Source: Glaciimonas sp. PAMC28666
GTDB taxonomy: Bacteria; Pseudomonadota; Gammaproteobacteria; Burkholderiales; Burkholderiaceae_D
Length of the DNA stretch: 64,000 nucleotides
Reading direction: 5' to 3'
Assembly (NCBI RefSeq): GCF_016917355.1
Contig: NZ_CP070304.1
Location: forward strand, 248,001-312,000
Below the pieces are notes generated by a model. It was not told the DNA's origin. It searched no databases and saw only the letters and a list, made by a program, of their open reading frames with translations. The first letter of the stretch is position 1, and every line of letters begins with the position of its first letter. Both the position numbers and the translations under genes were made by a program. Below are positions 1 through 8,167 of the stretch, piece by piece.

Positions 1-2
1 GC

Positions 3-893
3 TTAAATACGCCGCAAGATAGCAGCAGAAAAAAAATCAGTCACGCGGCGCACCCGAATCGGCACAAACCGGCGTTTTGGCCAGATCAGGCTCACGTCCC
101 TGGTATCACTCAGATATTGGTCAAGAACCGTGATCACGTCTGGATGGTTAAGTTCGTCGGCAAGAGATACTTTAGCAAACAGGCCAATACCCACACCGGC
201 CAAAACACCGGCCCGGATAGTTTCGACACTGTTGGACGAAAGATTTCCGCGAACCGCCACACTGAATCGACCTTCCGGTCCTTTAAATGGCCAATTCGCT
301 GACTCCGTCAGACCATCATATAGCAGGCAATTGTGATTAACGAGCTCGGCCGGGGTCTCCGGTATCCCACGTTGCTCGAAGTAGCGACGGGATCCGACGC
401 ATACCAGGGGGGTGCTGGTCACGATTTTGACGACCGCGTCTTGTTCGTTCACCGGCCCCACGCGAATCGCCAGATCAATCCGGTCTTCGACCATATCTCG
501 CAAGAAATCCGAAAGGACCAGGTCAACCTGCAGGCCAGGATTAAGTGACAACAGCTCCGGTATGAGTGGAAGAATGTGAAGACGACCGAAAGTGGCCGAT
601 ACGGCGATCCGGATTGACCCGGATACATTCTGCGTGCTGCTTGTCATCTCGCCGTCAGCCTCATCCATTTCATCAACTAGCGGTTTTGTCCGACCATAGT
701 ATCTCTGTCCCTGGTCCGTCAGGGTCACGCTGCGTGTGCTTCGGTTGAAAAGTCGCACGCCGAGGCGCTTCTCCAGGGCGCCAATGGCCTTGCTGATGGC
801 AGATTGTGATTCCCCGGTTCTACGCGCCGCTGCGGAAAAACCTCCGGCCTCAACAACGGCGATGAACGCATTCAGTTCGTGAAACCGATCCAT
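3..893 (-). CDS. LysR-family transcriptional regulator
   Basis: A 296-residue LysR-type regulator. The N-terminal winged helix-turn-helix is clear (SQSAISKAIGALEKRLGVRL, about residues 30-50) and a substrate-binding-like effector domain follows. I start at the ATG at 893, which has GAAGGAAAC just upstream, not at the longer start at 932. The stop lies at bases 3-5, so the gene is complete. It is divergent from the short-chain dehydrogenase at 1053 across about 160 bp of AT-rich DNA, the usual arrangement for a LysR protein and its target. The effector is unknown; the link to the dehydrogenase is inferred. Confidence 0.9.
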   Translation of the reverse strand: MDRFHELNAFIAVVEAGGFSAAARRTGESQSAISKAIGALEKRLGVRLFNRSTRSVTLTDQGQRYYGRTKPLVDEMDEADGEMTSSTQNVSGSIRIAVSATFGRLHILPLIPELLSLNPGLQVDLVLSDFLRDMVEDRIDLAIRVGPVNEQDAVVKIVTSTPLVCVGSRRYFEQRGIPETPAELVNHNCLLYDGLTESANWPFKGPEGRFSVAVRGNLSSNSVETIRAGVLAGVGIGLFAKVSLADELNHPDVITVLDQYLSDTRDVSLIWPKRRFVPIRVRRVTDFFSAAILRRI

Positions 894-1052
894 TATGTTT
901 CCTTCGAGAATTAATTTTTTTCGGAAGCTCAACTATTGTAGTTGAATATTAATTCGTTTTAAGAATAGATCTTATGAAAAATAAGCTGATTATCAACACT
1001 GGGAATAGCAATTAAAATTCTACTGTCACTCACATTCAGAAAGAACATCCAA

Positions 1053-1802
1053 ATGTCTACCCTCACAGGCAAGACCGCTGTCATCAGCGGCGGAACGACC
1101 GGTATCGGTCTGGCTATCGCACAACGCTTCGTTGCCGAAGGCGCTCACGTCTTTATCTTCGGCCGGCGGCAAGCTCAGCTCGACGAGGCCGTCAAACTAA
1201 TCGGACGCAACGTCACCGCGATCCAGGCAGACGCTGCAAACCTCGATGACCTTGATCGAGTCGCTGCGGCAGTTAAAGCCAAAAAGGGTGTCGTCGACAT
1301 CGTCGTGTCGAACGCGGGGTTTACGGAGCAGGCCTCACTCGATACCATCACGCCGGAGCATTTCGACAAGGCATTCAATCTTATGGCCCGCGGCCCAGTG
1401 TTCATGGTGCAGAAATTGCTGCCGCTGATGGCAAGCGGAGGATCGATTATCTTGGTCTCTTCGGCCATGCACGTCATGGGCATTCCCGGCCACACTGCTT
1501 ATGCGGCAACCAAAGCCGCGTTGCGGTCCTATGCTCGTACGTGGGCTTCGGAATTTAAGGATCGCGGCATCCGCGTCAACACGCTTAGCCCCGGCGCAAC
1601 CGACACCCCAATTCTTGACTCTCAGTCGGCGCCGCGCGAAGATCTGGTGAAGATATATGAGAGTATGATCCCGCTCAGTCGACTCGCTCGAGCTGAGGAA
1701 ATTGCCAGTGCGGCGCTCTTCCTCGCGTCTGATCAGAGTTCCTACATGACTGGATCGGATTTGATGGCCGACGGAGGGGTTGCCCAAAATACCCGAGGAT
1801 AA
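1053..1802 (+). CDS. short-chain dehydrogenase/reductase (SDR)
   Basis: A 249-residue classical SDR oxidoreductase. The cofactor-binding motif is SGGTTGIG near residue 12, the NAG motif is present (VVSNAG), and the catalytic Ser and Tyr-x-x-x-Lys are visible (VSSAMH, then AYAATK). The C-terminus is typical of the family (YMTGSDLMADGG). These proteins use NAD(P)H to interconvert carbonyl and hydroxyl groups; the substrate cannot be read from the sequence. The divergent LysR gene at 893 is the probable regulator. No shared operon partner lies downstream, because the next gene is on the other strand. Confidence 0.9.
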   Translation: MSTLTGKTAVISGGTTGIGLAIAQRFVAEGAHVFIFGRRQAQLDEAVKLIGRNVTAIQADAANLDDLDRVAAAVKAKKGVVDIVVSNAGFTEQASLDTITPEHFDKAFNLMARGPVFMVQKLLPLMASGGSIILVSSAMHVMGIPGHTAYAATKAALRSYARTWASEFKDRGIRVNTLSPGATDTPILDSQSAPREDLVKIYESMIPLSRLARAEEIASAALFLASDQSSYMTGSDLMADGGVAQNTRG

Positions 1803-1918
1803 CCTTCACCCTCTCTCTCAACGGTCAGCAACGCGGTCGCGTCTATGCGTACCGCGCTTACATTGACATTTTAAATCAAGAAACCCCTTAACACCGGGAG
1901 CGCTAAGACGTTCCCGCG

Positions 1919-2224
1919 TTACTGAAGTTGATCAATGCGTTCGGCAGCAATGTCGGCCAGCATCTGCGATGACGTCAATACCAGCCGCAGTAAACGCTCG
2001 GTGCCGTTAACGTCCAGCGTTGGCGGGGTGTCGGTGCCTCTGTCCGAATTGCTTAATTGGATGAGATCGGCACAGGTCTTGATGCCCTTGCAGACGTCCA
2101 CCGTGAGCGCATAAAACTGCGCGTGTTTGTCTGCTTGATGAGCGGCAGGCAACCATGAAAACGGCTGATGGAATGCTTCTGATTCTGTGGATTCTGGCGG
2201 TGTGTGCATGCTCGATTTACTCAT
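1919..2224 (-). CDS. small conserved-looking protein of unknown function (intact copy)
   Basis: A 101-residue protein without a recognised domain name. Its core (FSWLPAAHQADKHAQFYALT, then CADLIQLSNS, then LLRLVLTSSQMLADIAAERI) looks alpha-helical. The ATG at 2224 overlaps the stop of a 28-codon upstream ORF as ATGA, so translation is probably coupled. A frameshifted paralogue with the same upstream arrangement lies at 40735-41018, and its conserved stretches confirm that this reading frame is real. Similar small proteins occur in Burkholderiales by my recollection, but no function is known to me. The GGTGG 10 bases before the start could serve as ribosome binding site. Confidence 0.6.
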   Translation of the reverse strand: MSKSSMHTPPESTESEAFHQPFSWLPAAHQADKHAQFYALTVDVCKGIKTCADLIQLSNSDRGTDTPPTLDVNGTERLLRLVLTSSQMLADIAAERIDQLQ

Positions 2225-2307
2225 GATTGCACCACCGTCATGATTTGGGTAGCGAAGTGCCTGAGGTTGTGTGGATGGGAGGAAGCGGAAACGATGGTGA
2301 TGGACAT
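2221..2307 (-). CDS. 28-codon upstream ORF coupled to the small protein gene
   Basis: ATG at 2307 is preceded by a good Shine-Dalgarno sequence (AAGGAGTCAACA). It encodes 28 residues beginning MSITIVSASSHPHNL and ending TVVQS. Its TGA overlaps the ATG of the 101-residue ORF (ATGA). The second copy of this unit (41015-41101) also has a Shine-Dalgarno-led ORF of exactly 28 codons with the same ATGA overlap, although the peptide sequences differ. Constant length and junction with a variable peptide suggest that the act of translation matters more than the product. Confidence 0.5.
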   Translation of the reverse strand: MSITIVSASSHPHNLRHFATQIMTVVQS

Positions 2308-2309
2308 TG

Positions 2310-2445
2310 TTGACTCCTTGTACGGTTGGACCGCGCACCCCACTGTTAAACGGGGTGGGCGACAAATGGCAAGGTTAGTAGACCGGTACGTTAGGCTTCC
2401 GGCAGGCCGAAGCCTCCCTACCAATGCCGCCCATAGAACGAGCAA
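2310..2445 (-). promoter_or_regulatory. structured leader upstream of the 28-codon ORF (copy 1)
   Basis: The transcribed minus strand carries AGGC-UUCG-GCCU, a UUCG-tetraloop hairpin at 2404-2415, and a second stem (CCCAC...GTGGG) nearer the upstream ORF. Most of this stretch is repeated at 41104-41235 in front of the second copy of the unit, including the GGCAAGGTT, ACCGGTA and CGGCAGGCCGAAGCCTCC blocks on the plus strand. It is probably a cis-acting RNA element. A further hairpin (CACAGATCG/CGATCTGTG) at about 2458-2482 lies just upstream. Confidence 0.45.
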
Positions 2446-2553
2446 CAATGGTTGACACACAGATCGCTTTACACGATCTGTGCACCTTACGTACTCGAGC
2501 TACTAAACTCGGTCCTCTTTTTCTCAAGGACGGCAAAAGTATATCATGATGTT

Positions 2554-3561
2554 TTAGGACGATTGAATTTTCCAGTTAGCATCAACCGCTGGTTGCAAAG
2601 CGTCGATCATCTGTACTTCATCCCTGGGACTAAACAGTCCAATAAAGACAATCCTGGATGATTGAGCTGCAGTCCCCGCAAAAGGAATCAGCATGATGCG
2701 TGACCCGACCACATGCAGTTCATAAGGATCTTTTTCGTGCGCGAGCCAGACGATGCCTTTTGCGCGCAATATTTTTTTCGGCAATGTCGAGAGGACTTTT
2801 TTCAACCTTTTTTTATCAAAGCGGCAGCGCGCATTAAAGTTAACACTGCGCAGTTCAGCAGGATGGGCGGGAGCCTGTTGCGCTAACTGTTCGGGGTCAT
2901 GGTCAACGCAGGGAATAACCGCAAAATCAAACAGGTATGTCAGCGGGATGACGCCCTTTTTCGCTTCCACAATCGGCGTCGATGGTGCGATGAGAGAGAG
3001 CTGACGTTTGGTGATGATTTGCTTCTCATCGGAAATTAAATCGGTCTTGGTCATTACCAACACGCTGGCGCCGGCTATCTGACGGCGTGCAATGTCGCCG
3101 ACATAAGGATCACACAACGTTTGGTCGATATTCTCGGCATCGATCAAAACAGCAATCGCACAGAGGCGAAACGCTTTGTCCAGCAAACCGATTTGGGCAA
3201 TTTTTGCAGGATCGGAGACGCCACTGGCTTCGATCAGCAGGATATCGGGCCGACTTTCTCGGGCGCTGATGTTGATTAACGCTTCGGTTAAGCTATCGCC
3301 AATGGAACAACAGATACAGCCATTTTCCAAATTAATCACATCATCCGTTTTGGAGCGAATCAGCGCAGCATCTATGTTGATGCTGCCGAAGTCATTCACC
3401 AGTACGGTGATTTTTTTTCCTGTTGGCGCAGATAAGAGGCAATTGAGTAACGTGGTTTTACCGGCCCCCAGATAGCCACCGATGACGACCAGATCGATGG
3501 GAGCACGCCGGTCGGCGTTGGTGGTGAGCCGGTTCAATTGGCTTAAGGTGCTGGCTGTCAT
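2554..3561 (-). CDS. COG0523 (CobW/YjiA-like) GTPase, putative metallochaperone
   Basis: A 335-residue P-loop GTPase of the COG0523 family. Visible features are Walker A (GGYLGAGKTT), the family's metal-binding CxCC motif (NGCICCS), a nucleotide-specificity motif (TKTD) and a C-terminal CobW_C-like domain. Family members bind Zn, Co or Ni and deliver the metal to client enzymes. The start codon overlaps the stop of the upstream amidohydrolase as ATGA, so the two are translationally coupled. The amidohydrolase, which needs divalent metal, is the natural client candidate. That pairing is inference; no Zur-like operator was identified. Confidence 0.88.
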   Translation of the reverse strand: MTASTLSQLNRLTTNADRRAPIDLVVIGGYLGAGKTTLLNCLLSAPTGKKITVLVNDFGSINIDAALIRSKTDDVINLENGCICCSIGDSLTEALINISARESRPDILLIEASGVSDPAKIAQIGLLDKAFRLCAIAVLIDAENIDQTLCDPYVGDIARRQIAGASVLVMTKTDLISDEKQIITKRQLSLIAPSTPIVEAKKGVIPLTYLFDFAVIPCVDHDPEQLAQQAPAHPAELRSVNFNARCRFDKKRLKKVLSTLPKKILRAKGIVWLAHEKDPYELHVVGSRIMLIPFAGTAAQSSRIVFIGLFSPRDEVQMIDALQPAVDANWKIQSS

Positions 3562-5216
3562 TTTGGCGATTCAAAAACCTTGCCGCCCAACACCGTTCCC
3601 CAGACCGGAATATTTTTTAGTTGGTCGGGATCGATTTGTATGGGATCTTGTTCAAGCACAGCAAAATCGGCGAACTTGCCGACTTCAATGCTGCCAACCA
3701 GATGGTCCATCTTCAAGGTGTACGCGGCACCCAGCGTGATGGCGTGCAACGCAGCGCCAACAGAAATACGTTCGTTCTCACCCAATACGCGACCGGATGC
3801 GGTTTTTCTCTGGACCGCACACCAGGCGGTAAACAGCGGACTGAGTTGGGTGATCGGTGCGTCGGAATGGAACGCAATCGGAATGCCGAGACGGAGCGCT
3901 GAGCCTGCCGCGTTCATTCTGTTGGCGCGGTCAGGGCCCATGGTTTGTGTGTAGTGCGCATCGCCCCAATAATAAATGTGATTGGAGAAGAAGTTGATAC
4001 AAAGACCCAGCGCGGCAATGCGGCGTAATTGCGCGGCATCGGCCATCTGGCAATGCTGCAGCGTATGGCGGTGATCGTCACGCGGATGCCTGGCCAATAT
4101 TTCTTCGAAGGCGTTGAGGACCAGTTCTACCGCTTCATCGCCATTGGTGTGAATATGCAGTTGCAACCCGTTGAGATGAAATGGTGTGAAGAGTGCGACA
4201 AATTGGCTCGGCGGAATAATCCATAAGCCGTTTTCCTTGCCGTCAAAATAGCCGGGCCATTTAACGCGCGCGGTGAAGCCTTGTATGGAGCCGTCGACGA
4301 TTACCTTGACCGGACCGTAATGCAATTTTTCACTGTTTGTGGCAATGGCGGCCTGCAATCTCTCCAGCCCGTTTTCCGCGCTTCGTTGTGGTCCGTAGGC
4401 GGGGACAATACGGATCGGGTAATTGACATCCGGGGTTATTTTTCGTAGATTTTCTGCACCGGCAGCGGATAAATCGTTAAGCAGATCGGTGGCGGTGGTG
4501 ACGCCGGCAAGCTGCGCTATTTTACCAAAATTCCAGATCGCGCTTTCTTTTTCGCTGGAGGAAATCGCCAACTGTTTGCCGATGATCCTGTAGACGGGAA
4601 ACATCGCGGCAAATTCCTGTAACTCACCGGAGGGTTGGCCGTCTGCGTTTTTATGGATGCCGTCAATGTCCGTATCTTCATCGATCCCGGCCAGCGCTAA
4701 CATGGCGGAGTTGACGTTCATTAAATGGACGCTGGCATGCAAAATCGCCATCGGACGGCTGGCGGAGACGGTATCGAGTTGTTGCGCCGAAAGCCGCGCG
4801 GTGCCGAAAAAAATCGGATCGAATCCCCATCCCAGCAATTCGGCTGAGGGGTCTGTCATCTGCTTTTCCGCTTCTGTCAGGCGCTGAATCACTTGATCTA
4901 AAGTGGTTAATCCTTTCCAGCACTTGCCATCCGGCCCACGTCGATCGTAATAGCCAACGTAGACCGCGTCCCACATCGCCCCTTCCATCAGGTGGCTATG
5001 TCCTTCCACCAGTCCGGGCATTAAAATTTTGTCCTGAAAAATAGTATTCACTTCTACCTCACCCCAGAGACTGACTTCATCAAGCGTGCCGACTGAAAGA
5101 ATTTTTCCGTCGCGCACGGCGACACAGTTGGCTTCTGGCTGCCCGGGGTTCATGGTGATAATTTTCTTGGCGACAAAGACTTGTATCGTCGCCTCTTTCG
5201 TTTTAGCGTAGCTCAC
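3558..5216 (-). CDS. metal-dependent amidohydrolase, YtcJ/AepA type
   Basis: A 552-residue amidohydrolase of the YtcJ/amidohydrolase-3 type. The N-terminal metal-binding motif is LVEGHSH, further candidate ligands are HIHTNGD and LQHCQ, and a late Asp lies in AFHSDAPIT. The C-terminal strand region is characteristic (GKFADFAVLEQDP). It has no signal peptide, so it is cytoplasmic. It sits in a four-gene minus-strand operon (DUF3311-like peptide, symporter, amidohydrolase, COG0523 GTPase), with 36 bp to the symporter and a 4-bp overlap with the GTPase. This suggests uptake and hydrolysis of an amide or cyclic compound. The substrate is unknown. Confidence 0.88.
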   Translation of the reverse strand: MSYAKTKEATIQVFVAKKIITMNPGQPEANCVAVRDGKILSVGTLDEVSLWGEVEVNTIFQDKILMPGLVEGHSHLMEGAMWDAVYVGYYDRRGPDGKCWKGLTTLDQVIQRLTEAEKQMTDPSAELLGWGFDPIFFGTARLSAQQLDTVSASRPMAILHASVHLMNVNSAMLALAGIDEDTDIDGIHKNADGQPSGELQEFAAMFPVYRIIGKQLAISSSEKESAIWNFGKIAQLAGVTTATDLLNDLSAAGAENLRKITPDVNYPIRIVPAYGPQRSAENGLERLQAAIATNSEKLHYGPVKVIVDGSIQGFTARVKWPGYFDGKENGLWIIPPSQFVALFTPFHLNGLQLHIHTNGDEAVELVLNAFEEILARHPRDDHRHTLQHCQMADAAQLRRIAALGLCINFFSNHIYYWGDAHYTQTMGPDRANRMNAAGSALRLGIPIAFHSDAPITQLSPLFTAWCAVQRKTASGRVLGENERISVGAALHAITLGAAYTLKMDHLVGSIEVGKFADFAVLEQDPIQIDPDQLKNIPVWGTVLGGKVFESPK

Positions 5217-5252
5217 ACTGACTCCACAGAAAAATTAATGACTGATAAAACA

Positions 5253-6647
5253 TTAAGACAATACCGTTTGCAAATTCTTTGAACGCAGCTTCATCAGGAA
5301 ATTGAGGGTGCACAGGACGATAATATTGACCACCAGACAAACCAGACCGATATTGAATCCGCCAAGGTCAACTTTATTGACATACATCACAATCGCCATG
5401 ACCTGCCCGACAATAATTCCCCATGCCACCGCATTGGCTTTGACGCCTCTGAAAAACAGGATGATCATCATCCCCGGGAAAAATTGCGTGATGCCGTAAT
5501 AAGCGGTGTTGATAATGGTCAGCATCAGGTTGGGGGTAAATAGCGTCAGCACAATGGAGGTGGCAAGGTAAATGACGATGACAAATATGGTGCTGGTTTT
5601 TTGCTTGCTTTCTGGAATATTAGGCGCGAGATTACGCGTGACCAACGGCCCAATTGACAGGCAGATACCGGCCAACACCAACAAACCCGACAGCGCGGCA
5701 CCCGCCGTCACCACCCCTAATAACCAGCCCGGCAACAGATTCACTGCGGCGGCGAAAAAGGCTTCATTCGGATTTTCGAGTTTCAGATTTGCACTGATGG
5801 CGTAGTACGATGCGACGATCAGGAACGGATACATCAGCATGTAAAGCGGCATTGCAATCTGGGTTTTGCGTATGGTGTTGGCACTCTTTGCGGTGAAGAA
5901 ATTTTGTACCGAAAAAGGGAACATGTAAAAGCCCAGCGATTGGAAGAACATGGTGCTCATCGAAAAGGTGATTTGTTTGGTATCCATGGTGTTGCTGACA
6001 TGCGCGCTGGCGGCACGGAAAACTTCTGCCACACCGAACTCCCAGGACACCGCAACGCCGGCCACGACGATAGCGGCGACCATTAAGACATCTTTGAGAA
6101 TGGCGATGTAGGCAGTGGCTCTTACTCCCGAGATGATGATGTAGATAAACGCCAACACCGCTGAAATGAAGATGAGATAAATCGGTTGAAGATTCCACCC
6201 CAAGCTTTTTAAGGCGGCGACCAAACCAGTAAATTGCAACTGGCCCCAAGGGATCAAAAATAGAATTGCCGAGACGGTAACGACCACTTCGAGAAAGCGA
6301 CTTTGGTAATGTCCCTTAAATAAATCCGGAAGCGTGATGGCGTTATATTTTTTGCCTGCTTCCCAAATTCTGGGACCGATAAAGTAGCCAATCGGATAGG
6401 CCAATAAAATATATCCCAGGAACCAAACACCATAGGTTGCGCCCTTGGCGTAAATGCCGCCCGGCAAACCGACCATGGTGCCGATGCTATAAATTTCACC
6501 GGCTGCCAGAAAGAAAACCAGGTAGACGCCGAATTGGCGCGAGGCGACAAAAAAATCATGCACGCTCTGGGCGTTATGCCCTCTTTTTGAGCGGAATGCT
6601 AAATATAGCGAAAAGGCAATGAAGCCTAGAAATACGACGGTGGACAT
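5253..6647 (-). CDS. sodium:solute symporter family transporter
   Basis: A 464-residue integral membrane protein with about 12-13 hydrophobic segments. It is recognisable as an SSS-family member from AAGEIYSIGTMVGLPGGIYA near the start and the FPFSVQNFFTAKSA region mid-protein. Family members import small organic solutes with Na+. Paired with a DUF3311-like peptide 43 bp upstream and the amidohydrolase downstream, it probably imports the amidohydrolase substrate. The sequence resembles pantothenate- and monocarboxylate-type members, but the substrate cannot be assigned. Confidence 0.88.
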   Translation of the reverse strand: MSTVVFLGFIAFSLYLAFRSKRGHNAQSVHDFFVASRQFGVYLVFFLAAGEIYSIGTMVGLPGGIYAKGATYGVWFLGYILLAYPIGYFIGPRIWEAGKKYNAITLPDLFKGHYQSRFLEVVVTVSAILFLIPWGQLQFTGLVAALKSLGWNLQPIYLIFISAVLAFIYIIISGVRATAYIAILKDVLMVAAIVVAGVAVSWEFGVAEVFRAASAHVSNTMDTKQITFSMSTMFFQSLGFYMFPFSVQNFFTAKSANTIRKTQIAMPLYMLMYPFLIVASYYAISANLKLENPNEAFFAAAVNLLPGWLLGVVTAGAALSGLLVLAGICLSIGPLVTRNLAPNIPESKQKTSTIFVIVIYLATSIVLTLFTPNLMLTIINTAYYGITQFFPGMMIILFFRGVKANAVAWGIIVGQVMAIVMYVNKVDLGGFNIGLVCLVVNIIVLCTLNFLMKLRSKNLQTVLS

Positions 6648-6690
6648 AGGTGTTATCTCATGGATTGATGGTGACGTACACGGATGAAGA

Positions 6691-6903
6691 TTAGTCGTCG
6701 GCTTCGCTGTTCTTACTGTCGAAAAATATCCAGCAAGTGAGCAAGCACGCCGACGTTAATATCATCCACATGAACATCCAAAAATAAATGAACGGGACGC
6801 CAAATACGTTGGTATTAACGGTATTCACCCAGGGAAGCATGACGACTACTGCGACATAGGGGATGCCGATACCAATGAGAAATTTCACCATCTTTGTCTC
6901 CAA
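6691..6903 (-). CDS. DUF3311-like small membrane protein
   Basis: A 70-residue peptide with two hydrophobic segments (about residues 5-25 and 35-60) and an acidic C-terminus (SKNSEADD). Short DUF3311 proteins are commonly encoded directly upstream of SSS symporters, as here, and may be accessory subunits. Start ATG at 6903 follows GGAGACAAAG. It is the first gene of the operon running to 2554. Confidence 0.75.
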   Translation of the reverse strand: METKMVKFLIGIGIPYVAVVVMLPWVNTVNTNVFGVPFIYFWMFMWMILTSACLLTCWIFFDSKNSEADD

Positions 6904-7003
6904 TCATTGAATAATTTTTTTCCAATATGCGGCAAAAATGCGGGCCTGGCAAAGTAATGATTTTTATCGCAATTACTTTTAGTTATGGCCGGCACGGTGT
7001 GAT

Positions 7004-7044
7004 GCCATGTGTGACGCCATGTGTGACGCCATGTGCGACGCCAT
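7004..7044. repeat. 12-bp tandem repeat, 3.4 units
   Basis: GCCATGTGTGAC occurs twice, then GCCATGTGCGAC, then a partial GCCAT. It lies between the IclR gene (ends 7155) and the DUF3311-like operon. A short inverted repeat (CCCAGA...TCTGGG, about 7073-7090) follows. It could be a slippage-prone spacer affecting the downstream operon; no coding role is supported. Confidence 0.7.
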
Positions 7045-7154
7045 TAATGGGCCGCACTCTCCCCTGCCGCTATCCCAGACACTATCTGGGGCGTTCATGA
7101 AATTACAAAAAATGACGACAAAGCTAGCCGATAGGGACCGGCGTGTGGGGCAGT

Positions 7155-7979
7155 TTAGCCAACCAGCAGCGGCTGCAGTTTCAATGCTGCGACCTTTAAC
7201 CTCGGAATATTTTCCATCAATTGATCCAACGATTGCCGCGCAGTCGGCGCGTGGCAGGCAACCGCTGCCACGGTGCGACCATCAGGCGCGCAAATCGGCA
7301 CTGCAATGGCAACCATTCCGTGGATGAATTCTTCATTATCAATACCGATGCCGCGTGCATCGAGGCGCGTTAATTCGGCCGTCAGCAGATCAACATCGAC
7401 GATGGTTTTGGGTGTCAATGGTTTCAAAATGATTGAAGAAAGCATTTTCCGTTGATCCGATAACGGCAAGCGCGACATGAATAATTTCCCGCTGGCAGTG
7501 CAATGCATCGGTGCATGTGTGCCCGGCGGCAAATGCAGCCTGAGTGGTTCGGGCGTGTCGACCCGGTCAACATATAAGACCTCGCACCCCGCTGGCATTG
7601 TCAGATTGCAGGTCTCGCCAATGGCTGCAGCGAGATTGCCCAGTATGGTGCGGCAACCGCGCATCAACGCATTATTTTTCAGTGTGGAGAGTGCCAGATC
7701 GGCCGCCGCCGGTCCCAACAAATAACCGCGATCAATTGGCATACGTAATACGTATCCCAGTTGCTCAAGCCCTTCAAGGGTCCGCATCATGGTCGCTTTG
7801 GGAATGCCGGTGCGATAGGAAAGCTGAGACAACGTCTGCGGATGTTGCGCAGCAGCAAGATGCTCTATCAAACGCAAAACGCGTAGAACGCGCATGTCAC
7901 CGAGCTTGTCTGGCTCTGCAGCTGGTTGCGCATCTGAGTGCGCATCTGCGTGCGCAGGATTTCGAAACAGTTTTGTCAT
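7155..7979 (-). CDS. iseR: IclR-family regulator, probable isethionate regulator IseR
   Basis: A 274-residue IclR regulator. It has an N-terminal winged helix (TLSQLSYRTGIPKATMMRTL) and the C-terminal effector domain with the family's GETCNLTMPAGCEVLYVDRV and HCTASGKLFMS signatures. I use the ATG at 7979; a GTG four codons upstream is possible. The N-terminus has a low-complexity His/Ala stretch (AHADAHSDAQ). It is divergent from the GMC oxidoreductase and MFS carrier that match isethionate dehydrogenase and uptake genes, and an IclR regulator is known in Cupriavidus isethionate clusters. The effector is inferred. A long dyad at 8028-8069 is the candidate operator. Confidence 0.7.
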   Translation of the reverse strand: MTKLFRNPAHADAHSDAQPAAEPDKLGDMRVLRVLRLIEHLAAAQHPQTLSQLSYRTGIPKATMMRTLEGLEQLGYVLRMPIDRGYLLGPAAADLALSTLKNNALMRGCRTILGNLAAAIGETCNLTMPAGCEVLYVDRVDTPEPLRLHLPPGTHAPMHCTASGKLFMSRLPLSDQRKMLSSIILKPLTPKTIVDVDLLTAELTRLDARGIGIDNEEFIHGMVAIAVPICAPDGRTVAAVACHAPTARQSLDQLMENIPRLKVAALKLQPLLVG

Positions 7980-8027
7980 TTTTCGTTTCACTTATCGCGT
8001 ATTTGCAAGATTCTGATTGTGAGCATG

Positions 8028-8069
8028 CTTTTAATAACATATTTTGGACCATTATGTTCCGATTAAAAG
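8028..8069. promoter_or_regulatory. dyad in the iseR-iseJ intergenic region, candidate operator
   Basis: An interrupted palindrome with outer arms CTTTTAAT and ATTAAAAG and inner arms AACAT and ATGTT, around TTTTGGACC. It lies between the divergent IclR gene and the GMC oxidoreductase gene, where an IclR dimer or tetramer would be expected to bind. Confidence 0.4.
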
Positions 8070-8167
8070 AATAATTGCAAAATAAATGGGCGAATTGGGC
8101 GGCATGCATTGTTGAAAATACAAAAATGCATGGCAACCAATCCACAAGCCCTTTAGGAGATCACCGC

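Noticed and set aside
7004-7044. Possible CRISPR array
   Set aside because: This array and those at 38423 and 56517 are contiguous tandem repeats without unique spacers, and no cas genes are present.
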